From: Nonomuraea jabiensis | GTDB taxonomy: Bacteria; Actinomycetota; Actinomycetes; Streptosporangiales; Streptosporangiaceae | Direction: 5' to 3' | NCBI RefSeq assembly: GCF_014204795.1 | Contig: NZ_JACHMB010000001.1 | Span: forward strand, 12,242,501-12,306,500 | DNA length: 64,000 nucleotides | Part shown: positions 1 to 7,559 of the stretch, in pieces | Layout: the number at the start of each line of letters is the position of its first letter | Numbering within the stretch: position 1 is the stretch's first letter | Notes under the pieces: model-generated | Told to the model about the DNA's origin: nothing | Seen by the model: only the letters and a program-made list of their open reading frames with translations | Databases searched by the model: none | Made by a program: the position numbers and the translations under genes

Positions 1-494
1 TCGGCGATCGAGGGCAGCGTGGCGGCCAGGGTCGCGTTGGCACGGTATCCGGCCCAGGTCCACCAGCGCACGTCGGCGCCATCCCTCGTGATCAGAGTTC
101 CGCCGGGGTGCACGACGGCGGGGGCTTCTTCGCGCCAGTCCGCCAGGCATGCTTGCGCCCGGCGGGTGAGCGACACCGGTGGGTCGGCGCCGAGCAGGAC
201 CTCTCGCATCGCGCGCGTCAGGGCGAACGGCAGACCCGCGACGCCGCTGCCGGTCCACTTGGCCACTCCACCGCGGTCAGCCGGTTCGACAAAGGCTCGT
301 TTGCGCGTCCAGTCGATGAAAGTGACCCGCCAGCTCTGGCCACCCAGCAGCAGCAGTCGCGGGCCGCATTCACAAGTGTGCGAGATCACCCGGATGCGTG
401 GTGGCCGAGGGGTGGGGTCGTACCAAGTCAGCTTGACGTGGCCGGGCAGGGGCGACTCGACGTGCGGACCATGGAAGTCGGGGATCTTCGACAT
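1..494 (-). CDS. Orphan C-terminal domain of a DEAD/DEAH (Lhr-like) helicase, partial at left edge
   Basis: My reverse-strand reading gives an open frame starting MSKIPDFHGPHVESPLPGH and running off the window after about 164 residues. Segments such as LLLLGGQSWRVTFIDW, AFVEP, EVLLGADPPV and RWWTWAGYRANATL resemble the far C-terminal region of large actinobacterial Lhr-like DEAD/DEAH helicases (from memory of the family). The helicase motor is absent: the ATG at 494 lies one base after the TGA of the upstream ATPase gene, behind a GGAAAGGA ribosome site, so the domain is translated alone. It may be a split helicase subunit or a truncated gene that kept a start codon. The family call is moderately sure; the function is unknown. 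Confidence 0.55.
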   Translation of the reverse strand, partial: MSKIPDFHGPHVESPLPGHVKLTWYDPTPRPPRIRVISHTCECGPRLLLLGGQSWRVTFIDWTRKRAFVEPADRGGVAKWTGSGVAGLPFALTRAMREVLLGADPPVSLTRRAQACLADWREEAPAVVHPGGTLITRDGADVRWWTWAGYRANATLAATLPSIA

Positions 495-495
495 G

Positions 496-1002
496 TCACA
501 CGGTCCTTTCCTCAAGTTCTCGACGAGGGTCCTGCACGTGATGTCGATGGGGGACATCCGCGATGTCCACTGCGGCAGGGGCCTGGACAGGCAGCTCGAA
601 CCAGACGGTCCGGCCGAACGAGCGCCTTCTGACTCCCCATTTCGTCGCCACGGCCGCCAAGATCTGAAGTCCTCGTCCGCCGGTCTCGAATGGGTCGTCA
701 CGAAGTCGCGGCCCCGACCACCACCCCTGGTCCTTCACTTCGATACGGATCCGGTCGGCGCCGAGCCACAGGCGGACTCGAAATGACCCCCGTTTCCAGC
801 GACCGGACATGGTGTGCTTCATCGCGTTGGCGGCGAGCTCGGTGACCAGGAGCCGCAGATCCTCCAGAAGATTCTCATCGTCAGCGGCCTCCGGCAGTGC
901 CATAACGAGCCAATGAGCAGCATAAATCCGTACATCACGGATTATCTGAGGGCACCCAGGAAACCGCATTGCGCCGATGAGTTTCATTCCGAGTGAAGAC
1001 AT
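496..1002 (-). CDS. ATP-binding (HATPase_c_2, anti-sigma/RsbW-like) regulatory protein
   Basis: A 168-residue GHKL-type ATPase. ELAANAMKHT is the N-box with the ATP/Mg-binding Asn, VKDQGWW the G1-like box, and FETGGRGLQILAAVA the glycine-rich ATP lid. Small stand-alone proteins of this type in actinomycetes are anti-sigma or regulatory kinases that phosphorylate STAS anti-sigma antagonists. The start at 1002 (MSSLGMK) is preferred over the ATG at 1023. The gene diverges from the XRE/DUF397 pair, a common actinomycete arrangement in which the three products are thought to act together in developmental regulation. It is coupled (1 nt) to the downstream helicase fragment. Confidence 0.8.
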   Translation of the reverse strand: MSSLGMKLIGAMRFPGCPQIIRDVRIYAAHWLVMALPEAADDENLLEDLRLLVTELAANAMKHTMSGRWKRGSFRVRLWLGADRIRIEVKDQGWWSGPRLRDDPFETGGRGLQILAAVATKWGVRRRSFGRTVWFELPVQAPAAVDIADVPHRHHVQDPRRELEERTV

Positions 1003-1220
1003 ATTTATCACCCATACCCCCATTAGCCCGACATGATGATGCCAGCATTGATCCTGCTGGGCTCTGTTATGAGCGCTTGCGAATCATCCATCTCCGCAAG
1101 CCCCTTCAAACAATGCCTGCGACGAGCTACATTGTCTTGCGAAATAATCCCAGAGCGGTCCCAGACTACAACTGGCAACAAACCAGAAGAGCTGGAATGG
1201 ACTTGGTTACGGGAGGCGTG

Positions 1221-2045
1221 ATGCCAGCACCCAAGGAGCTTGACCCAACCGCCAGCCCAGCGGCACATTTCGGTGCCGATCTACGCAAATACCGATATGC
1301 CGCTAAATGGACTCAGGAACAGCTCGCCGAGCGCATCGGCTACAGCAAGAGCCGTATCGGCAATGTAGAACGCGGAGACGAGAACCCCACGCGCGAGCTG
1401 ATCGAGCTCTGCGAAGAGGCACTTGGCCTCAACGGCCCACTGCTCTCCCACTGGCCGGCCATCAGCGGCAACCGGATGCCCGATTGGTTCCGGCAGTGGC
1501 CGCCGATCGAGCGGAAAGCCGATCAGCTCCTCACCTGGGCCCCGCTCATCGTGCCCGGACTGGTACAGACGGTGGAGTACGCGCGTGCGATCTTCGAGGG
1601 CGAGCCTCACACGACCCCTCAGCAGGTCGAAGACGCGGTCGAGGCCCGGATGGAGCGACAATCCATATTCGATCGGCCGAATCCCCCTCAATTCCTTGCT
1701 GTGATAGACGAGGGCGTCCTGTATCGTCCGATTGGAGACGAGTTCGTAACCCACCGCCAGCTAGAGCACCTGATCACTTTGGCCGAGAACAAGTGGTTCA
1801 CCGTCCAACTACTCCCGTACGCAGCCCGGTGTACGGCAGTGCTGGTGGGCCCAGCTCTCTTGGCGCAGCAGAACGGAGTGCCGATCGCCGCCTACGTCGA
1901 ATCAGCCGTCCATGGTCGCGTCGTTGACTCCACCAGCGAGATCAAGCGACTCGTGGACCGACTCGAACTCATACGCAGCGCGGCGCTCCCTGAGTATCTG
2001 TCAGTGCAGCGGATCAAGGAGAGAGTGCAGCGTGGAGTTGAATGA
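1221..2045 (+). CDS. Helix-turn-helix XRE-family regulator with DUF5753
   Basis: A 274-residue regulator. Residues about 12-70 form an XRE helix-turn-helix (LRKYRYAAKWTQEQLAERIG, then SKSRIGNVERG). The rest is the DUF5753 effector domain, with WFRQWPPIE, PGLVQTVEYAR and AVIDEGVLYR. The start at 1221 follows GGGAGG at 1211; the open frame extends upstream to 993, but nothing there looks protein-like. It overlaps the DUF397 gene by 14 nt. Such pairs (BldB/AbaA/WhiJ-like systems) regulate development and antibiotic production in Streptomyces; here the target is unknown. Confidence 0.88.
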   Translation: MPAPKELDPTASPAAHFGADLRKYRYAAKWTQEQLAERIGYSKSRIGNVERGDENPTRELIELCEEALGLNGPLLSHWPAISGNRMPDWFRQWPPIERKADQLLTWAPLIVPGLVQTVEYARAIFEGEPHTTPQQVEDAVEARMERQSIFDRPNPPQFLAVIDEGVLYRPIGDEFVTHRQLEHLITLAENKWFTVQLLPYAARCTAVLVGPALLAQQNGVPIAAYVESAVHGRVVDSTSEIKRLVDRLELIRSAALPEYLSVQRIKERVQRGVE

Positions 2046-2253
2046 GGAAGTCGCCAAGGAGATAGCAAGCCCGGCCGGATGGATCACCGCGTCGAGCGGT
2101 CAAGGCGGCGACTGCCTGGAGGCCAAGCATCTGTCGGACGGCCGCATCGCGTTGCGCGACACCGAACAGCCGGATGCCGAGCCATGGGTGGTCCGCCGGG
2201 CCGTCTGGGACAAGTTCGTAGCAGGCGCGAAGAACGGCATATTCGACTTTTAG
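2032..2253 (+). CDS. DUF397 protein, partner of the XRE regulator
   Basis: A 73-residue protein with the complete DUF397 pattern: WITASSGQGGDCLEA near the N-terminus, GRIALRDTEQ in the middle, and VWDKFVAGAKNGIFDF at the C-terminus. GTG at 2032 is chosen because AAGGAGAG lies 8 nt upstream and the next in-frame starts would cut the domain. It starts inside the end of the regulator gene, so translation is likely coupled. In WhiJ-like pairs the small DUF397 protein modulates the XRE repressor; that role is inferred from family context. Confidence 0.88.
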   Translation: MELNEEVAKEIASPAGWITASSGQGGDCLEAKHLSDGRIALRDTEQPDAEPWVVRRAVWDKFVAGAKNGIFDF

Positions 2254-2265
2254 TGTCATCAACCA

Positions 2266-2296
2266 TGCGGCCCCCGAAATCCGTCAGGGGGCCGCA
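2266..2296. terminator. Bidirectional hairpin terminator
   Basis: TGCGGCCCCC pairs perfectly with GGGGGCCGCA across an 11-nt loop, between the stops of the convergent DUF397 and lipoprotein genes. There is no long U-tract, as is usual in actinomycetes. Confidence 0.75.
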
Positions 2297-2324
2297 CCGT
2301 TCCTGACCCTGTGATCATGCAGCC

Positions 2325-2876
2325 TCACCTGGGCTTGTCCAGCAGAAGGGGTTTGAGCTGGCGGAAGAATTCGGTCGCGTCCGCCAGAGAGTCGCGGCCT
2401 GGTCCGCCCCTATAGATGTTGATGGTGAGAAGGCGCTTGTAGTCGGGCGTCCATCCGTAGACGAAGGCGATGGTCTGATCCTTGGCGTTCTTCCGCCGCG
2501 CTGCGAAGCCTGGCCCGAGTTCGTCGGGCAGGTCCTTCCCCTGCGTGGTCAGCTTGGTGTTTTTCAGGTCTTCTGCGTCGTTCGGGGACGGGTCGAAGAC
2601 TTCGATCACGAGTCCGAGTTTGCCCTCTGGGGCCAAGTCCTCGGCTACCGAGCATGACGCGAAACGGCCCTTGTCCATCTTCGTGCCGACCGCCGTGTAG
2701 TCCTTGAAACCGGTAGCGATCTTGATAGCGCTCGCCGAGATGAGTTCACATTCTTGTGGAGCGGCAGTAACGCTGCCCAGCGGTCGGGTGTCCGGCGGAG
2801 CAGGGGAAGGAGACGAGCACGCGGCCGCCAGAGCGAGGACCACGAGTACGGAGACCGCCTTCGGTTGGCTTCTCAT
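2325..2876 (-). CDS. Secreted lipoprotein, DUF3558-like
   Basis: A 183-residue lipoprotein. MRSQPKAVSVLVVLALAAAC is a signal peptide ending in a lipobox with the Cys at residue 20, followed by a Ser/Pro-rich tether. The mature part has ECELISASAIKIATG and later SCSVAED, as in DUF3558/LpqN-type actinobacterial lipoproteins; I assign that family loosely. It overlaps the end of the 686-residue gene by 4 nt (ATGA), so it is the last gene of a three-gene operon and probably its surface-exposed component. Confidence 0.75.
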   Translation of the reverse strand: MRSQPKAVSVLVVLALAAACSSPSPAPPDTRPLGSVTAAPQECELISASAIKIATGFKDYTAVGTKMDKGRFASCSVAEDLAPEGKLGLVIEVFDPSPNDAEDLKNTKLTTQGKDLPDELGPGFAARRKNAKDQTIAFVYGWTPDYKRLLTINIYRGGPGRDSLADATEFFRQLKPLLLDKPR

Positions 2877-4933
2877 GAGCCATGCCCCGAATAGTTGGTT
2901 TCGGCCTCCTTGAAGCCGAGCGCGATGGCGTCATCCGGTCGGCCGAAGACCCGGCCTGGCCCGTCCAGCGTCAGCCACTCATCGTAGGCCTCACGCTCGT
3001 CGGCATTCATGTCGGCCCAGGACTTGATCTCCCCGTTCACCATAAAGTGACCTTTCGAGCCCGGAGAGAAATCCTTGTAGCGGTACGGATGCGTCTCGGC
3101 GGGCACTGATCCGTCCCCGAACAGGCCGTGGCGCATCATCGTGGCCGCCGTGAGATCGGTGAACATGTGCTTGGCCGCTCCCATCGCGGTGTCCGCGTCC
3201 TGGCGAGCCTGGTCCTCGTGGCCGGAATCCATCTTTCCGAAGATCGCGCTCTTGGCCTCGTCGACCAAGAGCCCGACAAACTTCCCCTGCGGCCCTGGAG
3301 CCAGGCCCACGACTTTCTCCGTCATCTCCTTGAAGGCAGCGGCGCGTGCATCGCTCTCCTTCGCCTCTCCGATCTTGGTGATATTGGCGGCATTGGTGAT
3401 CACCCAGGTCGTCATGCCGAGGCCGCGCGTCGCCCGGGAGAATTCCGCGCCTCCGCTGCGGCTCGTGCGCTCTTCGAGGATGTCCTGCCGTGCGGCGTCG
3501 AGCTGCTGCCGCGTGGCCTCTGGGTTCGACTTCCGCCATGCCGCGAAATCAGCGTCGACTTCCTTCGCGATCTTGGCAGCCAGTTCGTCCAGCACCTTGG
3601 CGGAATACAGCCCGTGCGCGGCGGCCACGGTCTGAAACGCGTCGTCGTCTGCGAACGCCCATGTCATCGCCTTCTTGACATCTGGCGCATTGAACTTGGC
3701 ACCGTAGGGTTCCACGCCTTGCATGTTCTTGTCCGGGTCCGATCCTGTCACCACGGCCGGTGATTTCGCGCTGAAAGACTGGAGATCGCGATGCAGATCC
3801 CCGGTGTATTGGGCCAAGATCTCGCCGAGGTTGGCACGGGTATGGGGCAGGTTCTTCTGGACCTTGGCATCGCTCCAGAAGTGGGCGGCCCACGAGGCGA
3901 TCAGGGCGGATTTGTAGCCGCGCGAATTGCCCGGTGGCACGTCGTGATCGCGGAATTTCGTGCCGGCCTCCTGGATGGCCCAGCCGAGATCCGCGTCGGC
4001 GTCGCCATCCCAGCGGTGCTGCCGCATCAGGTAGGCCAGCGGCTTGCGCTGCGGGTCGGTGAAGAAGTCCTGGGCGACGGCGGGATGGTGGGCGAGTGGC
4101 ACCAGGGCCGTGCCCATGGGGCTGAGGTCGCCGGGCGAGATGTCCTTGGGGCCGGGCTTCGCCCAGGCGTCTCGCGGCAGGCTCGGGTCGGGCGGATGGG
4201 CCACGTCCTTGTCGTACAGCTTCCGGACCACCGTGAGCAAGAACGAGTGGTCGAACTGGCCGTCCTGGAGCAGCCTTTTCACCGCGAACGCGTCCTGCGG
4301 GTTCTCGATGCCGTCGACCAACTGATCGGCGTAGTCGTCGGCAAGCTTTATCGAGCCCACTCCGCGCGAAGCCGTGCCCAGGATCTTGCTGAGCATGGTG
4401 AGGAGCCTGTCCTGGGTCCTGACGTCGCGTTGGTCCGGGCGGCCCGACTGCGGGAGGCCGGCCCCGTACACCTTGTTGATCAGGGCCTTGAGCTCGCGCG
4501 GCAGTATTTCCTTGGCGAAGGCGATCGCGAAGTACGGATCGTTCTTGTGTCGCTCGATCTCGGCCACCGTCTTGGCGTCGAGCGAGTGGGTCTTGATCTG
4601 TTCCCGTAGCTTTGTGGCCAGGGCCTTGGCCGATGCCGCGCCCTCGGCGGGAGACTTCGACAGCCAGTCGGATTCGTTGGCCCAGAGAATGCCGGCCTTG
4701 CCGGATTTGCGGTCGGGTTCGGCGAGTATCAGGTCGAGACGGCCCTGGAGCGCGGGAATCTGCTCGCTCATCTGCCGCCCGATGGCATGGGCCGGGCCGT
4801 ACAGCTCGACACCCAGCGCCGTCACGGCCCGCTCCACCTGGAGACCGACGTCCGGGATCGTGCCGCTGACGCGCTTCATGCCGTTGATCAGTTGCGTCAT
4901 CAGCGTGGGGTTGATGCCGACCATGGAGCTCAT
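2873..4933 (-). CDS. Large uncharacterised actinobacterial protein (possibly DUF6571)
   Basis: A 686-residue protein without signal peptide or clear membrane segment. The N-terminus (NPTLMTQLINGMKRVSGTIP) reads as a helical region like those of WXG-type secreted proteins. HKNDPYFAIAFAKEILPREL, about 140 residues in, is a motif I associate with DUF6571 proteins. The C-terminal half is mostly helical and ends KEAETNYSGHGS. It overlaps both neighbours by ATGA junctions (4930-4933 and 2873-2876), so the three genes are one translationally coupled operon. Secretion through a type VII-like route or a toxin role is possible but not shown. Confidence 0.65.
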   Translation of the reverse strand: MSSMVGINPTLMTQLINGMKRVSGTIPDVGLQVERAVTALGVELYGPAHAIGRQMSEQIPALQGRLDLILAEPDRKSGKAGILWANESDWLSKSPAEGAASAKALATKLREQIKTHSLDAKTVAEIERHKNDPYFAIAFAKEILPRELKALINKVYGAGLPQSGRPDQRDVRTQDRLLTMLSKILGTASRGVGSIKLADDYADQLVDGIENPQDAFAVKRLLQDGQFDHSFLLTVVRKLYDKDVAHPPDPSLPRDAWAKPGPKDISPGDLSPMGTALVPLAHHPAVAQDFFTDPQRKPLAYLMRQHRWDGDADADLGWAIQEAGTKFRDHDVPPGNSRGYKSALIASWAAHFWSDAKVQKNLPHTRANLGEILAQYTGDLHRDLQSFSAKSPAVVTGSDPDKNMQGVEPYGAKFNAPDVKKAMTWAFADDDAFQTVAAAHGLYSAKVLDELAAKIAKEVDADFAAWRKSNPEATRQQLDAARQDILEERTSRSGGAEFSRATRGLGMTTWVITNAANITKIGEAKESDARAAAFKEMTEKVVGLAPGPQGKFVGLLVDEAKSAIFGKMDSGHEDQARQDADTAMGAAKHMFTDLTAATMMRHGLFGDGSVPAETHPYRYKDFSPGSKGHFMVNGEIKSWADMNADEREAYDEWLTLDGPGRVFGRPDDAIALGFKEAETNYSGHGS

Positions 4934-5181
4934 CGAGGAGCCGCTCCCTTGCCCGGCCCGGACGGCTGCAGGGAGTCCAGCACGGACATGGCCCGCGTGA
5001 ACAGGTCCTTGAAGCCCCGATCCCAGGCGCGCAGATCGGCGGCGAGCCTGTCGCCCGCCTCACCCTTGAGCGCGCCGTCATCGACCAGGCGAACCAGCGC
5101 GATCACGTCGTTCGCATGCTCATCGCGTAATCGTTCGATCTGACGCCGGGCGGCGTCAATTTCTTCCTTTGTCGCCATCAT
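4930..5181 (-). CDS. Small WXG100-sized helical protein, first gene of operon
   Basis: An 83-residue, largely helical protein (EIDAARRQIERLRDEHANDV, then GDRLAADLRAWDRGFKDLF). Size and helix-turn-helix layout resemble WXG100-like partners, but there is no clear WXG motif. It starts at an ATG doublet (5181/5178) and ends inside the start of the 686-residue gene, so the two are probably made in fixed ratio. A decayed second copy of its central and C-terminal part lies just upstream at about 5385-5480. Function unknown. Confidence 0.65.
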   Translation of the reverse strand: MMATKEEIDAARRQIERLRDEHANDVIALVRLVDDGALKGEAGDRLAADLRAWDRGFKDLFTRAMSVLDSLQPSGPGKGAAPR

Positions 5182-5384
5182 CGCCCGATCTCGTGGAGGT
5201 GGGAGATACCGGGGTCGATGGCATGGTAACTACAGGGAAGGTGGGGTTAAAGCGGAATGCCGCATACTCAACGAGATGGCTATAGATGGGAGACCATGGC
5301 CGGCAGTAGCTGGATACATATCTCACTCGCTGAAAAGCCTTCTGCTCACATCATGGATGCCACTTTGCAGGCCAGAGGGGCTGG

Positions 5385-5480
5385 ATGCCGAAGTGGTCGC
5401 CGAGCTGAAAGCGCGGGCCGCGCGTAGATCGGCAGCAAGCTTGCCAGCCGCCCTGCCACTGAGAGCAATGATTTGGCTAC
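5385..5480 (-). pseudogene. Decayed copy of the neighbouring 83-residue protein gene
   Basis: Read on the minus strand this stretch gives IIALSGRAAGKLAADLRA. It aligns with the segment of the intact small protein containing VIALVRL...GDRLAADLRAW, and is followed by SGLQSG versus SLQPSG. On the plus strand the two segments are similar (cgcgtagatcggcagcaagc versus cgcgcagatcggcggcgagc). No intact start or full frame remains, so I read it as the relic of a tandem duplication. The rest of 5182-5489 shows no gene. Confidence 0.5.
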
Positions 5481-5489
5481 GATCAGCTC

Positions 5490-5921
5490 ATGAGCAGCTA
5501 CGTCCGAACCATCCGCAAGTACATGCGCCAGCAACCGTCCCCAACCTGGACAGAACTGCCGCTGGCGGGCGAACGACTCTCGGAGATCATCCTTTTTGGT
5601 CATGGGAAGGATGCCGATGTCATGGTGGAGCTGCTTGACGGGCGGCAGTTCGTCTTGGGGTTGGGCGGCACCCTGCGAGTACACGGCTGCCCTGGGCTGG
5701 AAACCGAGGTAACCAGATGGGATGACCGTTCGCTGGCTATCCGGTATTTCGGCCAGAATCTGAAAGTGGCTGCCGTACGGCTTGGCGTTCCGGACCAGGC
5801 CGACGCAGAGAAGCTCGCCGCTGAGGTTCAGGAATGGCTGGCTACGAACGGCGTTGACGACCTGCTTTGGGGAGTATCAATCGAGATTGAGGTCGTGCCG
5901 ATTCTCGAAGCCGCCGATTGA
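5490..5921 (+). CDS. Hypothetical cytosolic protein
   Basis: A 143-residue protein with mixed alpha/beta composition: DVMVELLDGRQFVLGLGGTL, then RSLAIRYFGQNLKVAAVRLG, then AEKLAAEVQEWLATNG and an acidic C-terminus. No signal peptide or membrane segment. I do not recognise a family. There is no obvious ribosome site before the ATG, so the start is uncertain. It stands between a decayed duplication and another hypothetical gene in the accessory zone. Confidence 0.5.
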   Translation: MSSYVRTIRKYMRQQPSPTWTELPLAGERLSEIILFGHGKDADVMVELLDGRQFVLGLGGTLRVHGCPGLETEVTRWDDRSLAIRYFGQNLKVAAVRLGVPDQADAEKLAAEVQEWLATNGVDDLLWGVSIEIEVVPILEAAD

Positions 5922-6066
5922 GGGTCAGCGGGCTGTCACGAGCGCAGCGGCGCCATTGCGCATACCGCAGCATGCTTGGTTCGTGGCTGCCTGGAGCCGG
6001 GCAGCCAGTGTCCGTCCGCCGATCCGCAACACGCCCGCCATGCCAACTTAACGTAATGGTATAGTC

Positions 6067-6133
6067 ACCGTCAGGCGACGGTCGCGGACCTAGACCACGG
6101 ACGTGAGTCCTTCAGCTGACGGTCAGCGCTGAC
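6067..6133. other. Hairpin and 12-bp palindrome upstream of a hypothetical gene
   Basis: ACCGTC-AGGC-GACGGT at 6067-6082 can form a short hairpin, and GTCAGCGCTGAC at 6122-6133 is a perfect 12-bp palindrome. Both lie in the 250-bp gap before the gene starting at 6173 and could be regulatory; nothing further supports this. Confidence 0.3.
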
Positions 6134-6172
6134 TCACCAGGCGATCATGCCGGGCAGACCCGCAGGGGACAC

Positions 6173-6805
6173 ATGGGCTTTTGGGGCACCTACATCGTGG
6201 CGCGTGCGAACCAGCCGCTGACCGGGCTCCCAGCACTGCGGCAATCGGCGGCCAACGCCAGCTGGCACTGGCAGGGACCGGACCGATGGCGTGCCGTGCA
6301 GGTCGACCGCGGCCCCGCCGGCTGGGACTCGCCGACCCTTCCGCACGCCTGGGACGGCCTTCTCACAGGGCTGATGCAGCAGACAGGACACCCGGTCCTG
6401 GCAGCCGTCATCAAGCACAGCGAGGGCGCCCAGCTCCTCGGCCGCAGCCCCGTGGCCGGCCACTGGGGCGGCTGGCTCATGGCCGACGGCATCACTTGGC
6501 GTTCGCTGCCCGCCGACGGACCGGCCCAGTCCTGGGACGAAAACGGCGAGCAACATGCCGAGGACCCCGCCGAGTACCAGCGACGCCGCCAAGCGGCGCT
6601 CGACCGCCTTTACACGGCTGCGGGGCCGCCCGGCTCCGCAGCCGCACCATCAGCCCTCGCATGGGCCAGAGAAGCTGGCCTCACGCCCGACCCCGCCGCC
6701 GTAACCACCGCCCTGGACGCCAAAGGCGTCTTCGCCGAGGACGTGCTCTTCCAACTCCTAGCCGCCCTTGGCCTACCAGACCTCCCCATCGGGTACCACA
6801 ACTAG
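6173..6805 (+). CDS. Conserved hypothetical actinobacterial protein
   Basis: A 210-residue soluble protein starting MGFWGTYIVARANQPLTGLP, rich in Trp (WHWQGPDRW, WDSPTLPHAW, GHWGGWLM). The shape suggests a small two-part fold with a helical C-terminus (ALDAKGVFAEDVLFQLLAAL). No catalytic motif is apparent. The start follows a GGGGA-type ribosome site in cagggGACAC. Proteins of this style occur as single accessory genes in actinomycetes; I cannot assign a function. Confidence 0.6.
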   Translation: MGFWGTYIVARANQPLTGLPALRQSAANASWHWQGPDRWRAVQVDRGPAGWDSPTLPHAWDGLLTGLMQQTGHPVLAAVIKHSEGAQLLGRSPVAGHWGGWLMADGITWRSLPADGPAQSWDENGEQHAEDPAEYQRRRQAALDRLYTAAGPPGSAAAPSALAWAREAGLTPDPAAVTTALDAKGVFAEDVLFQLLAALGLPDLPIGYHN

Positions 6806-6889
6806 CCGTATCTCCGGCTTGACAGCCACCCCCGCCACCGCGGGGTCAGGATGGCCGAAGGAGCTGCGCCCGCCGAGTGAGTGGCCACA

Positions 6890-7245
6890 ATCCTCTCCGG
6901 GCACCCGATTGCGTGCAGCGCTGCGGGAGTGGTGCCGCCCCTGCCCGCGCCGGATGGTGCTGTTCCTCGACGAGATCGACGCCCTTCAAGGCAAGAGCAT
7001 GATCAGCATCCTCAGCCAGCTCCGCGCCGGTCACAACGCGCGACCTGAGGGCCACCCGTTCCCCACATCCGTGGTGCTGTGCGGGTCGCGCGACCTGCGT
7101 GACTATAAGGTCGCCTCGGGCGGCGAACCCGGCCGGTCGAACCCGGCCAGCCCGTTCAACATCGTCGCCGAGTCGCTGCGCCTGGGCGACTTCACCGCCG
7201 ATCAGATCGCCGAGCTGTACGGCCAGCACACCGGCGCCGGTGGCA
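6890..7245 (+). pseudogene. Remnant of an AAA-like ATPase
   Basis: In the plus frame running through here, MVLFLDEIDALQGKSMISIL contains a Walker B box (LFLDEID), followed by SVVLCGSRDLRDYKVASGG, SPFNI, and LRLGDFTADQIAELYGQHT. This is the middle of an actinobacterial AAA-like ATPase, but the Walker A region and the C-terminal half are missing. The frame then runs directly into an unrelated secreted-protein-like segment. I read it as an internal fragment left after deletion. Confidence is high for family, moderate for limits. Confidence 0.65.
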
Positions 7246-7550
7246 CCGGTCGGCATACCGCTACCCTCTACTACGGCCAGATCGGCGGTGTCACCTGCAG
7301 CTGGGCTCATCTGGGTGGGGACACTCAGTGGCTTGACACCGTATGGATGGGCTGGACCCGGGACGGCGGCAGGATCTGGCTCCAGTGCGGTCCGTTCGAG
7401 GTGACCTCCGGCGGGCAGACCAAGACCAGCGCGGCACAGCGCACCAGCTCCGACTCCAACTGGCAGTTCCGGGCGTGCTTGAGGTGGGGCCGCCACGACC
7501 CGCCTTCCGTCCGCTGGCAATGGGGTGAGCGGATCGATGACCCGCTCACC
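7246..7550 (+). pseudogene. C-terminal fragment of a putative secreted protein
   Basis: The same frame continues as LYYGQIGGVTCSWAHLGGDT, VWMGWTRDGGRIWLQCGPFE and SNWQFRACLRW. Regular Trp/Cys spacing is typical of small extracellular beta-rich actinomycete proteins. There is no start, signal peptide or clear end of its own, so it appears to be a fragment fused to the AAA remnant by deletion. Family unknown. Confidence 0.35.
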
Positions 7551-7551
7551 C
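7523..7551 (-). terminator. Hairpin terminator of the acyl-CoA dehydrogenase gene
   Basis: GGGTGAGCGG and CCGCTCACCC form a perfect 10-bp stem around a 9-nt loop. It starts 9 nt beyond the stop codon of the minus-strand dehydrogenase gene. Confidence 0.6.
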
Positions 7552-7559
7552 TACGTTCG

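Noticed and set aside
5276..5684. Overlapping frames on both strands (120 and 112 residues)
   Set aside because: They cover a decayed duplicate and the start of the better-supported 143-residue gene; neither has coding character throughout.
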